From Linyphia triangularis (lineage: Eukaryota; Arthropoda; Arachnida; Araneae; Linyphiidae): a stretch of DNA of 64,000 nucleotides. A program made the translations under genes and the position numbers. The notes under the pieces are model-generated. The model saw only the letters and a program-made list of their open reading frames with translations. It was not told the DNA's origin and did no database searches. Where the stretch lies: contig OZ021732.1 of NCBI GenBank assembly GCA_963978545.1, positions 26,236,688 through 26,300,687 of the forward strand, written 5' to 3'. Positions 53,764-64,000 of the stretch are shown here, in pieces (position 1 is the stretch's first letter; each line of letters opens with the position of its first letter).

Positions 53764-56700
53764 TCATTTTCCATCAATCATCAACATCCAATCATCAATA
53801 TTGTGAGATTAATGGCTAAAAGAATACTTGTCCAGATCAGAATAGTATGCCTGTATACATACATATACTATTACTATTCTACAGATTCCATGTATATTTA
53901 TCTCAATTCATTGTATTATAAAAGAAATATTAAAATCTAGAATGAATGTATATTATGGAAGTTTGGTTTCACATATATAGACACCTTGTGTGGCCTTATT
54001 TTTGGTGCATGGAAGTGATAAATGGACAAAAATATGAATAAGATATATCGTAACCTTTTTTCTTTTTTTTTATTGATCAGTGTAGTATCAAATTATAACT
54101 AAAATATTTATTTTTCATTCAAAAGAAATAAATTCGCCGAGTTTTCACTGATGTATATTTTGGTGTTTCTCAATAGAGCTATATTTTTTAAATCTAGAAT
54201 AATTACCATACTAAAAGCATCAATGTTCATGTGGTCCTCACTAAGATTTGTGTGTTATCTTTTTGTCAGAATTCCTAGCTATCATGGAAACATGCTGCTT
54301 TAAATTATATTGAAGCGTTACATCTATTGCAATCGGAAGTTTAAAGATTAACTGCTTTGCAAATTATTGGGCTATTTTACGAACTGACTAGTAGGTGAAC
54401 CAATTAGGAGCCTTATGTATAATATCCAATAATGAAGGCAAAAAAAAACAACCTTTTTTTTGGTTTATCGAAATTTAAAATACGGGCACTTCTTTAATTT
54501 TGTCCTATGGTGATCTAGAGTCAGCCAGTTTCTGTCGTGAAATGAATAGCCATTTTGCTAAGCAGCTAAACTTTAAGCTTTTACTGTAACATACCCACTT
54601 ATTGACATATGCTTGGTTCATTCCAATTGATGTGATAGTTGAATGTTTAGCTTCTAGTGCTTATTTATGCCACCCTTTTAAATTGTTGGCTTGTTATTTC
54701 TAGAATTGAAAAGTAGTAAAAGCCTAGAACTTTTCATGTTTTTTTTTGCTAAACCTTTGATTTTTGTTAGTAAACTTTTATTCAAAATTTAATTTATGAA
54801 TTTTTCAAACAGCTATTATTCTTTAAAAAAGTTTTGGTGATTTTATCAGTCGAGCTGTTCAAGTGTTTTCGAAACATAAGTAAATTATACCTATAAATCA
54901 TTGTTGGTTTTAGTAGAACCGAAAAGAATAGGTGAAGAGTTTTCGGAATAATTTAAATCTGTTCTTTTATGATTTTATATTAATTTTCTTCTACCTAAGG
55001 ATTTTGCTGAGTCTGTTTATGCATTGTAAACAGTAGTAATTCCTAACAAATTTTTAATTCAAATTGATTAATTGTGTACATTATGAGGTTAGATTCAGTT
55101 TCTGTTGCATTTCGATTGCTAAAACATTAATGTTTATGCTTAATGTTTTTTCCTTCAGACTATTAATTTGTTCATATTTTAATGCATACACTACATAGCT
55201 AATCAATTATGGAATAAGTTAGAACTTTTTACTTTAGGGTCAATGTTAGAAAAGTGAATAGATCATAATAGAGCTAAACACAGAATTGAGTGCAGTCAGA
55301 TATATCCGTTTTATTCAGTCATTTTATTTTCTAACTAAAAATGTTGAAAAAGTAATAAATTGCTTTTTAGATAAAATATTAGGTACATATGAATTATTAT
55401 CCTTGGAGGATCAATGTGCTTTTGGCTTTATTCTAAACTTTTTTTTTTATATTCAAAATCTATGCTTTGAAGAAAAAAGCCTTGAAAGCAATAAAGTTGA
55501 TTGGTATGTACTTGTGATAAGGAGGGAGAAATCTAAATTAATGGTATTAGAATTTGACTAATTGTATTTGGACAGCTCTTAAATCATAAATATGTGTATG
55601 CTTTTTTTTTATATCTAAATTGAAACATATTTTTTTCAGTATTTATGTAAGAATAGTAATTTAATTTATATAATTTCATAGTATAACAATATGTGTGCCA
55701 AATATGTGAATTTTCTTTGTTTTTGTGATTCCATTGTATTTACACACTTTCTTTTGTTTGATTTCTAAAACATTTTAAATGAAGATTATTTTTAATTACA
55801 TTACCAAAATTGATTATTGTTTAGTTGAGATCTCTTTAAGCGATTAATTAACAACAATTTTATGTAAATAATAGCATTGCAAAAGTATTTAACTTCGTGA
55901 TGCATTTATTTGGATCTCTATTTGTGCACATTTAAAGTATTACAGTCGCTTAGAGATACTGTTTGCTGTTCATATCTCCAACTACTCTATATATGTGTTA
56001 ATATCATTGCCATTTTGTTTATAGTATTTAATTATTTTTTCTTCCAAGACTTATGCAGTATACAACATTTTTTTCTTATTTTTTTCTTTTAGTTTTTTCT
56101 CATTGGGTCGATTATATATTGAAAACCATTAAGTAATAAAAAAATTTCTTGTTAATAAATATGGATTTTACATATTTTTTAATGAACTACAATTGTTTAA
56201 GTGAAATATTTTTATAACGAATGCACACTTCCTTCAACTTCTGAACAAACTATTAATGTGTAGAAAAACCAACTCTTTATTATTATTTCTTAGTATTTTT
56301 TAAGTTTACAGATTTGTATCCCAGAAGCTTAAGGCACTATCACCATATTTCCTAGTTCTATAGCAGAGTTAATCAAACTTAGGAACTGATGTACTCTAAT
56401 TGCTACTGCTTCTGTTTAAAAAAGAATATCCCTGTTATAATAAAACCTTGCATAAGATGCACCAAAAAGAACTCCCTATTTTTAAAATGAACACTTCAAA
56501 AACTACTTACATGGTTATTGGACTGTAAATGAAATTTAAAAAATCCATCCGAATTTTATTGACTTTTCAATAAATATATTAACAGCTTCAATTTCATGCG
56601 AGTTACTGCAATTGAGATATTCTTTTAAAAATAGGGATTCACTTTGGCGACACCCTGAACCATAGTGTTGTAAACCTTTTGAAAGAGCATGAAATAATTT

Positions 56701-57290
56701 TAATATTGCAAGGGTATCATGAAAATCGAAAAGATAGTGATAGTATCCTTTATTTCTGGGGGTATACAGAAATGTATTAGTTTTGGTGTGATTTCTTTGG
56801 AATATGAAAACATTGTGCATTTGTATGTGAATATTGTGTATTTTATAAACTGTTTGTTCCATTCTTTATATTTTGTATGTAAATAATAGCTTTCCTGTTA
56901 TCATTCCAGTGTTACTATTTAATTTGCAATTTTGTGTGTTTTATTTATCTGAAAGAATATATTGTATTTTCATTCAAGTAATGTAATCTTATCCTATGAT
57001 GATTTTTCAGCATTGTTCTTATAGAGACCTAATATATTTTTATTACTGCAATTGTTTTGGTTTAAATACTTATTATGTTATTCATTTTCATATTTATGTG
57101 GTTAGGTGTTGTCATTTCGTTTCTGGATACCATTTTTTCATAATAAGTGTTGACCATTTCATTCAAGGTGAGAATAAGGGTTTGAGTCGGAGACAAGATT
57201 GTGTCGAGTTACATTCCTGTACATAAGATTGTGAAGTACTGTTACAATTGTGCTCCATGTAGAGAATAAAAATGTTACACACATCAGCAA
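53764..57290 (+). other. GAK: Probable GAK 3' UTR (alternative ends)
   Basis: T-rich sequence with no repeats recognised. AATAAA at 54,127-54,132 gives a possible short end. A second AATAAA at 57,265-57,270 is followed within 30 bases by a strong GT-rich stretch (tttgtgttgggtttttattt), the arrangement of an efficient cleavage site, so the long form of about 3.5 kb is likely. Open frames here (for example 55,286-55,561) show no domain. Transcript extent is inferred. Confidence 0.5.
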
Positions 57291-57320
57291 TCAATTTGTG
57301 TTGGGTTTTTATTTGTTAGT
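57265..57320 (+). terminator. Candidate distal GAK polyadenylation site
   Basis: AATAAA at 57,265-57,270, then candidate cleavage region acacacatcagcaatcaa, then the GT/T-rich downstream element at 57,295-57,320. Confidence 0.5.
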
Positions 57321-57654
57321 TTGTTTTTATTCCTAGTGTAATATTTAAATTTCTACCATCAAAATAATTTACGAAATTTGATATTGTTTTCTGTGGTTTT
57401 GTAAAGCTTATATTGAATATAAATGTGTCTCTTAGTTTTTTCAATAGAAAATGATTAATGATTGTAAAATTGATGTTTATTTTATCTCCAACTCACATTG
57501 AAGCATGTAAACAATATTCCAAGTAAATTTTACTTACGTTTCATTTCCAAAACGCACTTTGAAACATTTCTTGGAGATGTGATGCGATGTTATTTTAGCT
57601 AAAATTGGTAAGTCTATAGAAGTTCTCTTAAGAAGAATTAATCTAAGTGAAAAA

Positions 57655-57810
57655 TACCAATATTTAGGGCATTTGAGGTTCTGACTCCAGATCGGAAGGT
57701 TGCGTGTTCGAATCATGTCCGGGTCACCACTGAGGAGTAGGCGGGTGATGTCCTTACACTCTCTTCGACTCTGCAAAACGGCACCAGGGCGGATGTATTA
57801 CGATCTAACA
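57655..57810 (+). mobile_element. tRNA-Trp-like SINE or retro-tRNA
   Basis: ttctgactccagatcggaag followed by gttgcgtgttcgaatcatgt is the anticodon arm (anticodon CCA), variable loop and T arm of eukaryotic tRNA-Trp with few changes. The 3' end gggtca is followed directly by CCA (57,727-57,729), which nuclear tRNA genes do not encode. The 5' half (D arm) is badly degraded. A non-tRNA body to about 57,800 follows. This fits a tRNA-derived SINE or a retrotransposed mature tRNA, not a working gene. Confidence 0.65.
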
Positions 57811-59990
57811 ATTTACGTAACATACTTCATACTTTTCTAGTTTGGTGTCTTAAACATTTAGGAAGATAAGACAAGACCTTCAAAGAACAACTAACAATTT
57901 AATTTTAACAAATAAACTTTTGAATTACACTAAATATATGAATAGAAAGATGCATCAAGTTGAAAACGGTGTCTTGTTGCTTTGTAAAACAGCTCAGCTT
58001 GTCGCCAAGCTCTGGCTAATGAAGCACGAGTTTCTGGTTCTTCCATCTGCTTTTACTCTTCCACCAGTAAATATGCATATTTCGTACTTTGAGGCATGTT
58101 TCTATCCTAAAATGTCGTTTTAAAGTTCTCCTGGAAGGGAAAAGGTTAACAGAAGAAAAGTAAAAAGTTGCTAGAGAGTTGATATGCTACAATCTTAATT
58201 ATATTTTTATCTCACTCCTTGGATGATGAATACTAAAATTTCAAAAAGTGAATCCTAACAAAAATTCAGGTTTGAGCAAGTGTCTGGAAGTTTGAATATC
58301 GAAATTTTCTTTCCTTTAAGTTGGTAACAATGTAGAATGGCTACTGGTAAGGGAAAACAATATACATAACAATGGATGTAAAATTATATATTTTCAGTTT
58401 TAATTTTATTTTCCGTCCTCATAAAATGTTTTTCTTTATAATTTTTTTTTTTTTTTTTTAGTTTCTACATTAATATGGCGAAAAGATTATAATCCCAAAG
58501 GTGACTGCAAAGTCAGGTACCTCATCAAACAACATTTTAATTTTTTTTTTTTTATAGAATGTCGAAAAATGCTAGTAGATTACGAATTTATTAGTTTACG
58601 GAGGAGAAAAAGTTGTTGGTACTGTTCGAAAATCAACTTTGAATGAGATAAACTAAATCCGATAGCCAAATATGGCATAATTTGCAAAATAATAAGCATT
58701 GACCTTTTTATTTGGTAACCTATCGCTCTTTACATTTTAATGAGGAAGGGAGATGATTTGACTTCTCTGCGTCCTTTGAAAGTGAGTAATTTTCCAGTAA
58801 ATATTACGTCATCAGTGACGAGTAATTTACTTTCGAGATGGTCCTGTGCGAAATTGACATTCTAGGCTAAACTAGAATTGGCAACTATATTTGTAGCCAA
58901 AAATATCAGCGATCTCTCCAATTTGATGTTTTTTTTTTGTAATTTATTATTGCCAAAATATTTGTAAAACATTAAATTTGAGCCTTTCCTCTAGACCTGT
59001 CAATATATACTAGTTTAAAAATGGTCATAGTTTTTCTTAGCGCCATTTTCTCTCTCCTCAAATCAAAAATTACGAACGATGGCGTCGATTTCTAAACATT
59101 ATACTTATATTTCTACTTAAAATACAAGATCGAACCCAAGATATAATTTTTGAGGGGGAGGACGAATAATTGCACTGCTAACCAACTTGGACAGAGGAAG
59201 AGAAGCGGAAACGAGAGATCTCAGCTGAATCGATTCCTTCTACGACAATTTGATTTCAACAATGAGTAAAATGCGAGAGCTATTGTGAAAGTTTCGCGAT
59301 TTTCTCTTGCAAATGTAAAAAATTTTTGCTACTGAATGTGGTCTAATTTTCATTGAAAGGCCTCCTGGACGTTTACTTATTCTTGACAATCAAATTACTC
59401 TCAACAGTTCATATCTTGTAGCGTGTCGCGCAGTTTAATCTTCACATGGTCCTTGCGTCAGGAAAGTAACCAAATCCATTTTTGAATGGGTCCGTATACT
59501 ACGAAATACATATACAAAAAACTTCTTAGAAGTACTACTTTAAATTGTAATCGTAATGGACTTGCTATTTACACGTTGTTTGTCCTGCAGAACTAAAAGT
59601 TTATTCTAGCTAATAGAACCTAGGTTAAACGATAACTTCAATTCTATGAAATATAAATATGACAAATAAATAATAAATAAAATACATTAGAATTTAGAAG
59701 TATAGCACCACGAAAGCAGTGAATATTTTCGCCATAAGATTTATTTAAAATAATCAAAATATTTTCTACAACGATGTTTTTAACATTTTATATTACACCT
59801 AATTTCAAAGCTACCAACTTTTTTAACGTATCGCATCAATCTTAAATGTATTTAAATAAAAAAAAATTAAGTCTGGATAGATTCTGAATGCAACTCCTTG
59901 CACCCTCCTGGCGACACCTATGCTTGTCAGATAATAGTTAAAAACTCTAAATTGACATTTTCGTAAAAATTTGGTTCGCTCATATAAGTA
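57811..59990. other. Intergenic DNA with one weak minus-strand frame
   Basis: No repeat termini recognised. A protein-like minus-strand frame lies at 57,930-58,046 (separate entry). Long T-runs occur at 58,442-58,459 and 58,540-58,553. A TTACGTCA word (CREB/ATF-type) occurs at 58,804-58,811 without other promoter evidence. Confidence 0.5.
57930..58046 (-). CDS. Unidentified minus-strand reading frame or exon fragment
   Basis: 38 codons from an ATG at 58,046 to a TAG at 57,930. The translation has balanced, protein-like composition (MEEPETRASLARAWRQAELF, then YKATRHRFQLDA) unlike the surrounding AT-driven frames. A GCAG precedes the ATG, so it could be an internal exon or a pseudogene piece, but there is no pyrimidine tract and no convincing donor. 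I do not recognise the family. Confidence 0.25.
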   Translation of the reverse strand: MEEPETRASLARAWRQAELFYKATRHRFQLDASFYSYI

Positions 59991-59993
59991 CCC

Positions 59994-60363
59994 AGGGTTC
60001 CCACTGTGATTAAAAGTTCTTAATATTTTTGAACTTGTTTTCAAGGCCTTGAAAGTCCTTGAAAATGTTTAGAGGTCCTTAAAAGTCCTTAATTTTTGCG
60101 GATGTAGTATGCTCAACTGCAAAATTTATAAAAATACAACTCGGACTTGCTATCCCCACTCGACCGCCACTTATCCGTACCGTATCGGAATTCTCTGACA
60201 TATTTGTACTATGCATGAGCCAACTTGTAACTTTTTTGGTAGAATATTATTAAAAAATTATGTATCGACATGATGCCTAAAAACAAATGTTCAAAGGTCC
60301 TTAAAAACATTATTTAGGTCCTTAAATGTCATTGATTCTCATTCTGTGATTTGAGTGGGAACC
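59994..60363. mobile_element. MITE of the ggttccca family, copy C
   Basis: Uninterrupted 370-bp copy: starts agggttcccactgtgattaa and ends gatttgagtgggaacc. It serves as the intact reference that shows where copy B was split. Inverted termini gggttcccac / gtgggaacc. No coding. Confidence 0.82.
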
Positions 60364-63333
60364 GTGGTATCTCATAGATTGAAAATGGTCCAAAACTCCC
60401 TCCACCAACAATTTTTATTTAAGCACGTTATATATTCTGTTTTACAGTTTTACTTTCAATACTTTATTTATAACTTACTGTATTTTTACCAATTATATCA
60501 TTTACAATAATAAAAAGAACAAACAATTTCCTTTTCCAAAAGCTGTTACGAAAACAACCATGAAGAATTTTAGAGTCAAAAATCAATAAAATTTATACGA
60601 ATCCAATTTCATCGAGATTTAGTCAACCGAAGTATTTCATATATACCAGGAATCCATTTTTTTTTTCTTCTTTTTTCTACTTTTGTGTACCTATGGTAAA
60701 TATGAGCATTTTCATTTTTTAGTGAGGGTCTTGGGGGGCCTGGGAAAATCGAAACCTGGAACAAAATTTAAGTCTCTTCTAAGTGATTGGCTGGAGGCAG
60801 GAAGCAATTTGATAGGATCTGTGATCCATGGATACGGTATTTCAAATTTGATTGGGTGAAAATTGAACGAAGTTCTTCGTCATCAACATGGTGGAAGAGT
60901 CTTCGTATCAGTTTTGTCCACAGGGCTGAAAACGAAATGGGAAAGCGATTTTTTCCTCCTAGAAACGGCATTTCCGATAACAAGAACGTAAACATCGTGA
61001 TAATGATTGGAGGAGAATTATGGATAAAAAGTATAGGACATGCACTGATTCAAACGAAGATAAAAAGATATTTGAATTATTTGGGTATTTTCTAAAATGA
61101 TCCATGCCTTAACTTTGAATGAATGTTAAATCTCAATAAAGAAACGTTGGGCCTATTTTTCGGCGTGAGATCTGCTCAGGAATACTTTGTTTGAGGACCC
61201 ACTTTTAAATAATTAAAAACCTCTTTTATATTGTGTGAGCATAACTATTTTGAAATGAAATAATTTCGATTAAGAACGTATGGGTAATTAGAAAAGAATG
61301 AAAAAATCATCTGACTATATATCTAGAAAAAAGAAAAAAAATTCTTACTTGAAATGCATTGTGCTATGTGGCTATATCTGCAAATACTTATTTGAGTTGG
61401 AAGTCAGTTTTGAAAGATGAAAATTGTTTTAAATTTGAGGTTGAATTTTTTTTTAGTTAAATGCATTAAATGCAAAATTTTGCATCAAATGAAAACTAAG
61501 ATGTTTAGTTTATTAGATGTTTATTACCGTTTTTCAAGGCACAGTTTGGTCATGACATTTATTTTTATAAAATTCTTTTTAAACGATTTCTTGTGCGATT
61601 CTCAGATTTTCAAATTTTAGGACTCACCGATTTGTGCGGAGTTTTTTTTTTTTATGGTTGACCTTACTCTTTGGAACTTAAAATAAATATTTTAGAAAGG
61701 ATATAATCAATCCCCTAACCACGTACATTTTATTTATTTTTTAAAGCTTTGTTGAAGACATAGTAGTGCTAGTATTTAGTATTGAATACACATAAAAATT
61801 GTGCATTTTCCTCAATTTAAATATTAAAAAAGAAAAGAAAAAAAAAAAAAAATAGCAAAATATTGCAGTACTCGTACCATCTTTTTACCAAAATTTCTGA
61901 GTAATCAGAAAAATTATTTTGCTTGTAATTGATAGTAGTGGTAAAAATGTAACTTCTTAGTAATGCAAGAACCCTAGGAAAAGGGAAAAATAGTTTTTAG
62001 TTTGCTATTTATTACTGTAAAATATAGAAAAACTTTTATGGAAAGATAACGGCACGTGTAATTTTCTTATATCAGTTAAGTACAATGTTCTTTTGTAAGT
62101 AGTAATTTTAAAAGTGATTGACGAGAATATGAATGATAGTTATAGGGCAATTTGAACAAGTCGATTACAACATTTCATAGCGTTTATGATTTATAAATTA
62201 AACTATTACTTAAATTGTGAGCAATAATAACATCAGTAATTTAAATATTGTGTCATTTTGAATTTCTTTAAAAACAATTCAAATTTATTATAAGTTAACT
62301 ATGAATAGATATAAAAATAAATTCAGTAAAAGTAATCATTTAAAATGTTATACTAGATTAAAATAAAAAGAAGTTTGCTATTGCATTAAACATTATGAAT
62401 CTAGTGTGGTAGGGTATAAATCAGATTTAAGGAATTAAAATATGTTAAAAATAAAAAGCTATTGTAACTATATATCACGTATTAATAATGAATTAACATT
62501 GAAAAATAATCTTACAATGTAGCTGAAAAACAGCCTTTTACACATTTTTTTTTTTTTTAACTTTTAACTGCACTAATTTGGGAGATTTTAAATTTATCTT
62601 CTCTCAATTATGACTGATCTTTATTTTTGTAAAGAAACTAATTCCAACTCCTCTACATTAATTTTTTTTCAAATCCTGAGATATGAATCCCTCATGATAC
62701 TTTAATCAGAGTTTTGGTGCTTTGGATGGTACTTTTCTAGCGGGAACCCTAAGAATTCATTGTCATATTGATTACAAAGGACAGTGAAAAAAGACACGGC
62801 GACATTTTTCATAAACAGAACTGTATTTTTATATTAAATGAATATAATGAAAATAAAATTTAAAAGGAAACGAAAACAGACAAAACATTAAAAAAAAGTC
62901 TCAAACCAAATCCTAAATTAAAATGACACTGCTGTTAGAAATTTACAATCTGGAGATAGTTTTGAATCTGAATAGTTTCGTGTTGATTTTTAAGATTCAT
63001 GCTAGTGTATATTCTTTTCTGCCAGGTATATTTCTGAAAAATCCTGTGATTCATGCACGAACCATAAATGATTTTTAAAAAGTTATTGCAGTGAGTCCAT
63101 GCCTTAAAATTCTTGTATTATAAGTAGCATTAATTTCAAAATCAGTTTAGAATAGTTTCGTCTAACAATTCCCTAAGGAAAACTGAACTTTTCCCTCTGT
63201 CAGAAATTGATGCATAATTGTAATTTATATTCCATGGAGAAGGAAGCGAGTATCAGTTCTGCTTGCCTGATGTAGAATATCTAATATATGGCCTTCAGGA
63301 ACTTTCAATTGCTTCGGGACTGAACTTCTGCTC
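60364..63333. other. Intergenic AT-rich DNA, no gene supported
   Basis: Open frames overlap on both strands at 60,768-61,095. The minus one contains KLIRRLFHHVDDEELRSIF and looks somewhat protein-like but has no identifiable family, so it is reported as an observation only. The rest (61.1-63.3 kb) is AT-rich with homopolymers at 61,805-61,855 and 62,540-62,560. Confidence 0.5.
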
Positions 63334-63510
63334 ATCTCTATATATAAAAGGCAAAGCCCTCACTCATTCATTCACTCACTCATCACTAATTCTCCCAACT
63401 TCCCATAGAGTTACAACTCTGAAATTTAGAAAAAATGTCACCAAGAACAAACATAGAAAAGTAAGCTATTCCGATTTCGATAAACCAATTTTAAGGGGTT
63501 GAAACAATGG
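63334..63510 (-). mobile_element. Minus-strand terminal fragment of the intron 23 element family
   Basis: Reads atctctatatataaaaggca, then aagccctcactcattc and catcactaattctcccaact. This is the reverse complement of the right end at 51,802-51,876, followed by about one diverged 148-bp-type unit (caactctgaaatttag, aagtaagctattccgattt, aaggggttg). Confidence 0.82.
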
Positions 63511-64000
63511 CGGATACAACGAGGGGTGGAGGGGACAATCGCTCCTTCCAGTTATTCAGAGTTAAATAGAAAAAAAAATAATAATAAAGGCGACAAAGAA
63601 TATTTTATGTGTTGTTTATTATGAGTGTAATAAACAAAAGGATAACACTGGTGCCCAAAAGTAACAAATTATTTAATTTAATACGTGAAGGAACTTGTGA
63701 AAGATATGAATTCAAAATAACACCAATGTACTAGATGGTTTTTTTCTCGTGGCTCTCAGGCTATGGATTTAGTTAAGATTTGACAAATCCCTACAGAACA
63801 TCCTAAAAATTGGAGATGAAAAAGTCGAGAACAAAGCAAGACAGCAAAGTGCTCTGCAAAATATTTCACACAAATATGGTTAATTCATGATGATCATGGA
63901 ACATAGAAGTAGAAATTTGTTTAGTTAGTGCACTTCAAGGAAAATATGAAGTTTGGTATATGTTTTAGAAGAACGTTTTCGAAAAGAAACACACACAAAA
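63511..64000. other. Window end, no gene seen
   Basis: No recognisable coding sequence or repeat terminus. Confidence 0.55.

Noticed and set aside
55286..55561. 91-codon frame downstream of GAK
   Set aside because: Lies in the probable 3' UTR, lacks domains and includes a T-run-encoded Phe stretch.
57664..57729. Functional tRNA-Trp gene
   Set aside because: The D arm and acceptor 5' strand are degraded and CCA is encoded, so treated as SINE or retro-tRNA.

Overview
The window is AT-rich eukaryotic DNA with long introns, homopolymer runs and many degraded DNA transposons. The one gene I can fully reconstruct is an arthropod-type cyclin G-associated kinase / auxilin (GAK/aux). The repeat content (Tc1/mariner, Tigger/pogo, hAT, piggyBac-like MITEs, tRNA-derived SINEs) and intron style suit an arthropod, and I would guess an arachnid such as a spider. 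That guess is inference, because no species-specific marker was identified.

Layout. 1-13,445 is gene-poor: a palindrome with G-runs, a degenerate GC-richer repeat field (2.47-3.19 kb), a dead Tc1-family element nested inside an older inverted repeat (4.3-6.05 kb), dispersed repeats (9.2-10.3 kb) and a foldback element (11.3-12.0 kb). 13,446-53,763 (+) carries GAK in 26 coding exons, 3,777 coding bases including the stop, predicting 1,258 residues. All exon junctions keep frame. The domain order is Ser/Thr kinase (exons 1-9), proline-rich linker (exon 10), catalytically dead PTEN-like phosphatase domain (exons 11-14), tensin-type C2 (exons 14-18), a disordered clathrin/AP-2-binding region with DPF and DLL motifs (exons 19-24) and a C-terminal J domain with HPD (exons 24-26). 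A 3' UTR of up to about 3.5 kb probably ends near 57.29 kb. 57.3-64 kb is again repeat-rich, with two weak unidentified minus-strand reading frames.

How the gene works (family knowledge): GAK/auxilin reaches clathrin-coated vesicles through its PTEN-C2 and clathrin/AP-binding regions, phosphorylates adaptor subunits, and uses its J domain to recruit Hsc70, which strips the clathrin coat.

Most notable in the sequence: intron 3 has the signature of a U12-type (minor spliceosome) intron. Intron 5, which splits the catalytic HRDLK from the next residues, is a GC-AG intron. A well-spliced, frame-keeping 132-base unannotated cassette sits inside the C2 coding region, and an 84-base intron (18) is open in frame. 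Intron 23 holds a roughly 148-bp tandem array of about 17 units, with an element terminus embedded in it, inserted into a MITE. I saw no clearly new multi-gene system; the novelty here lies in gene structure and repeat architecture.
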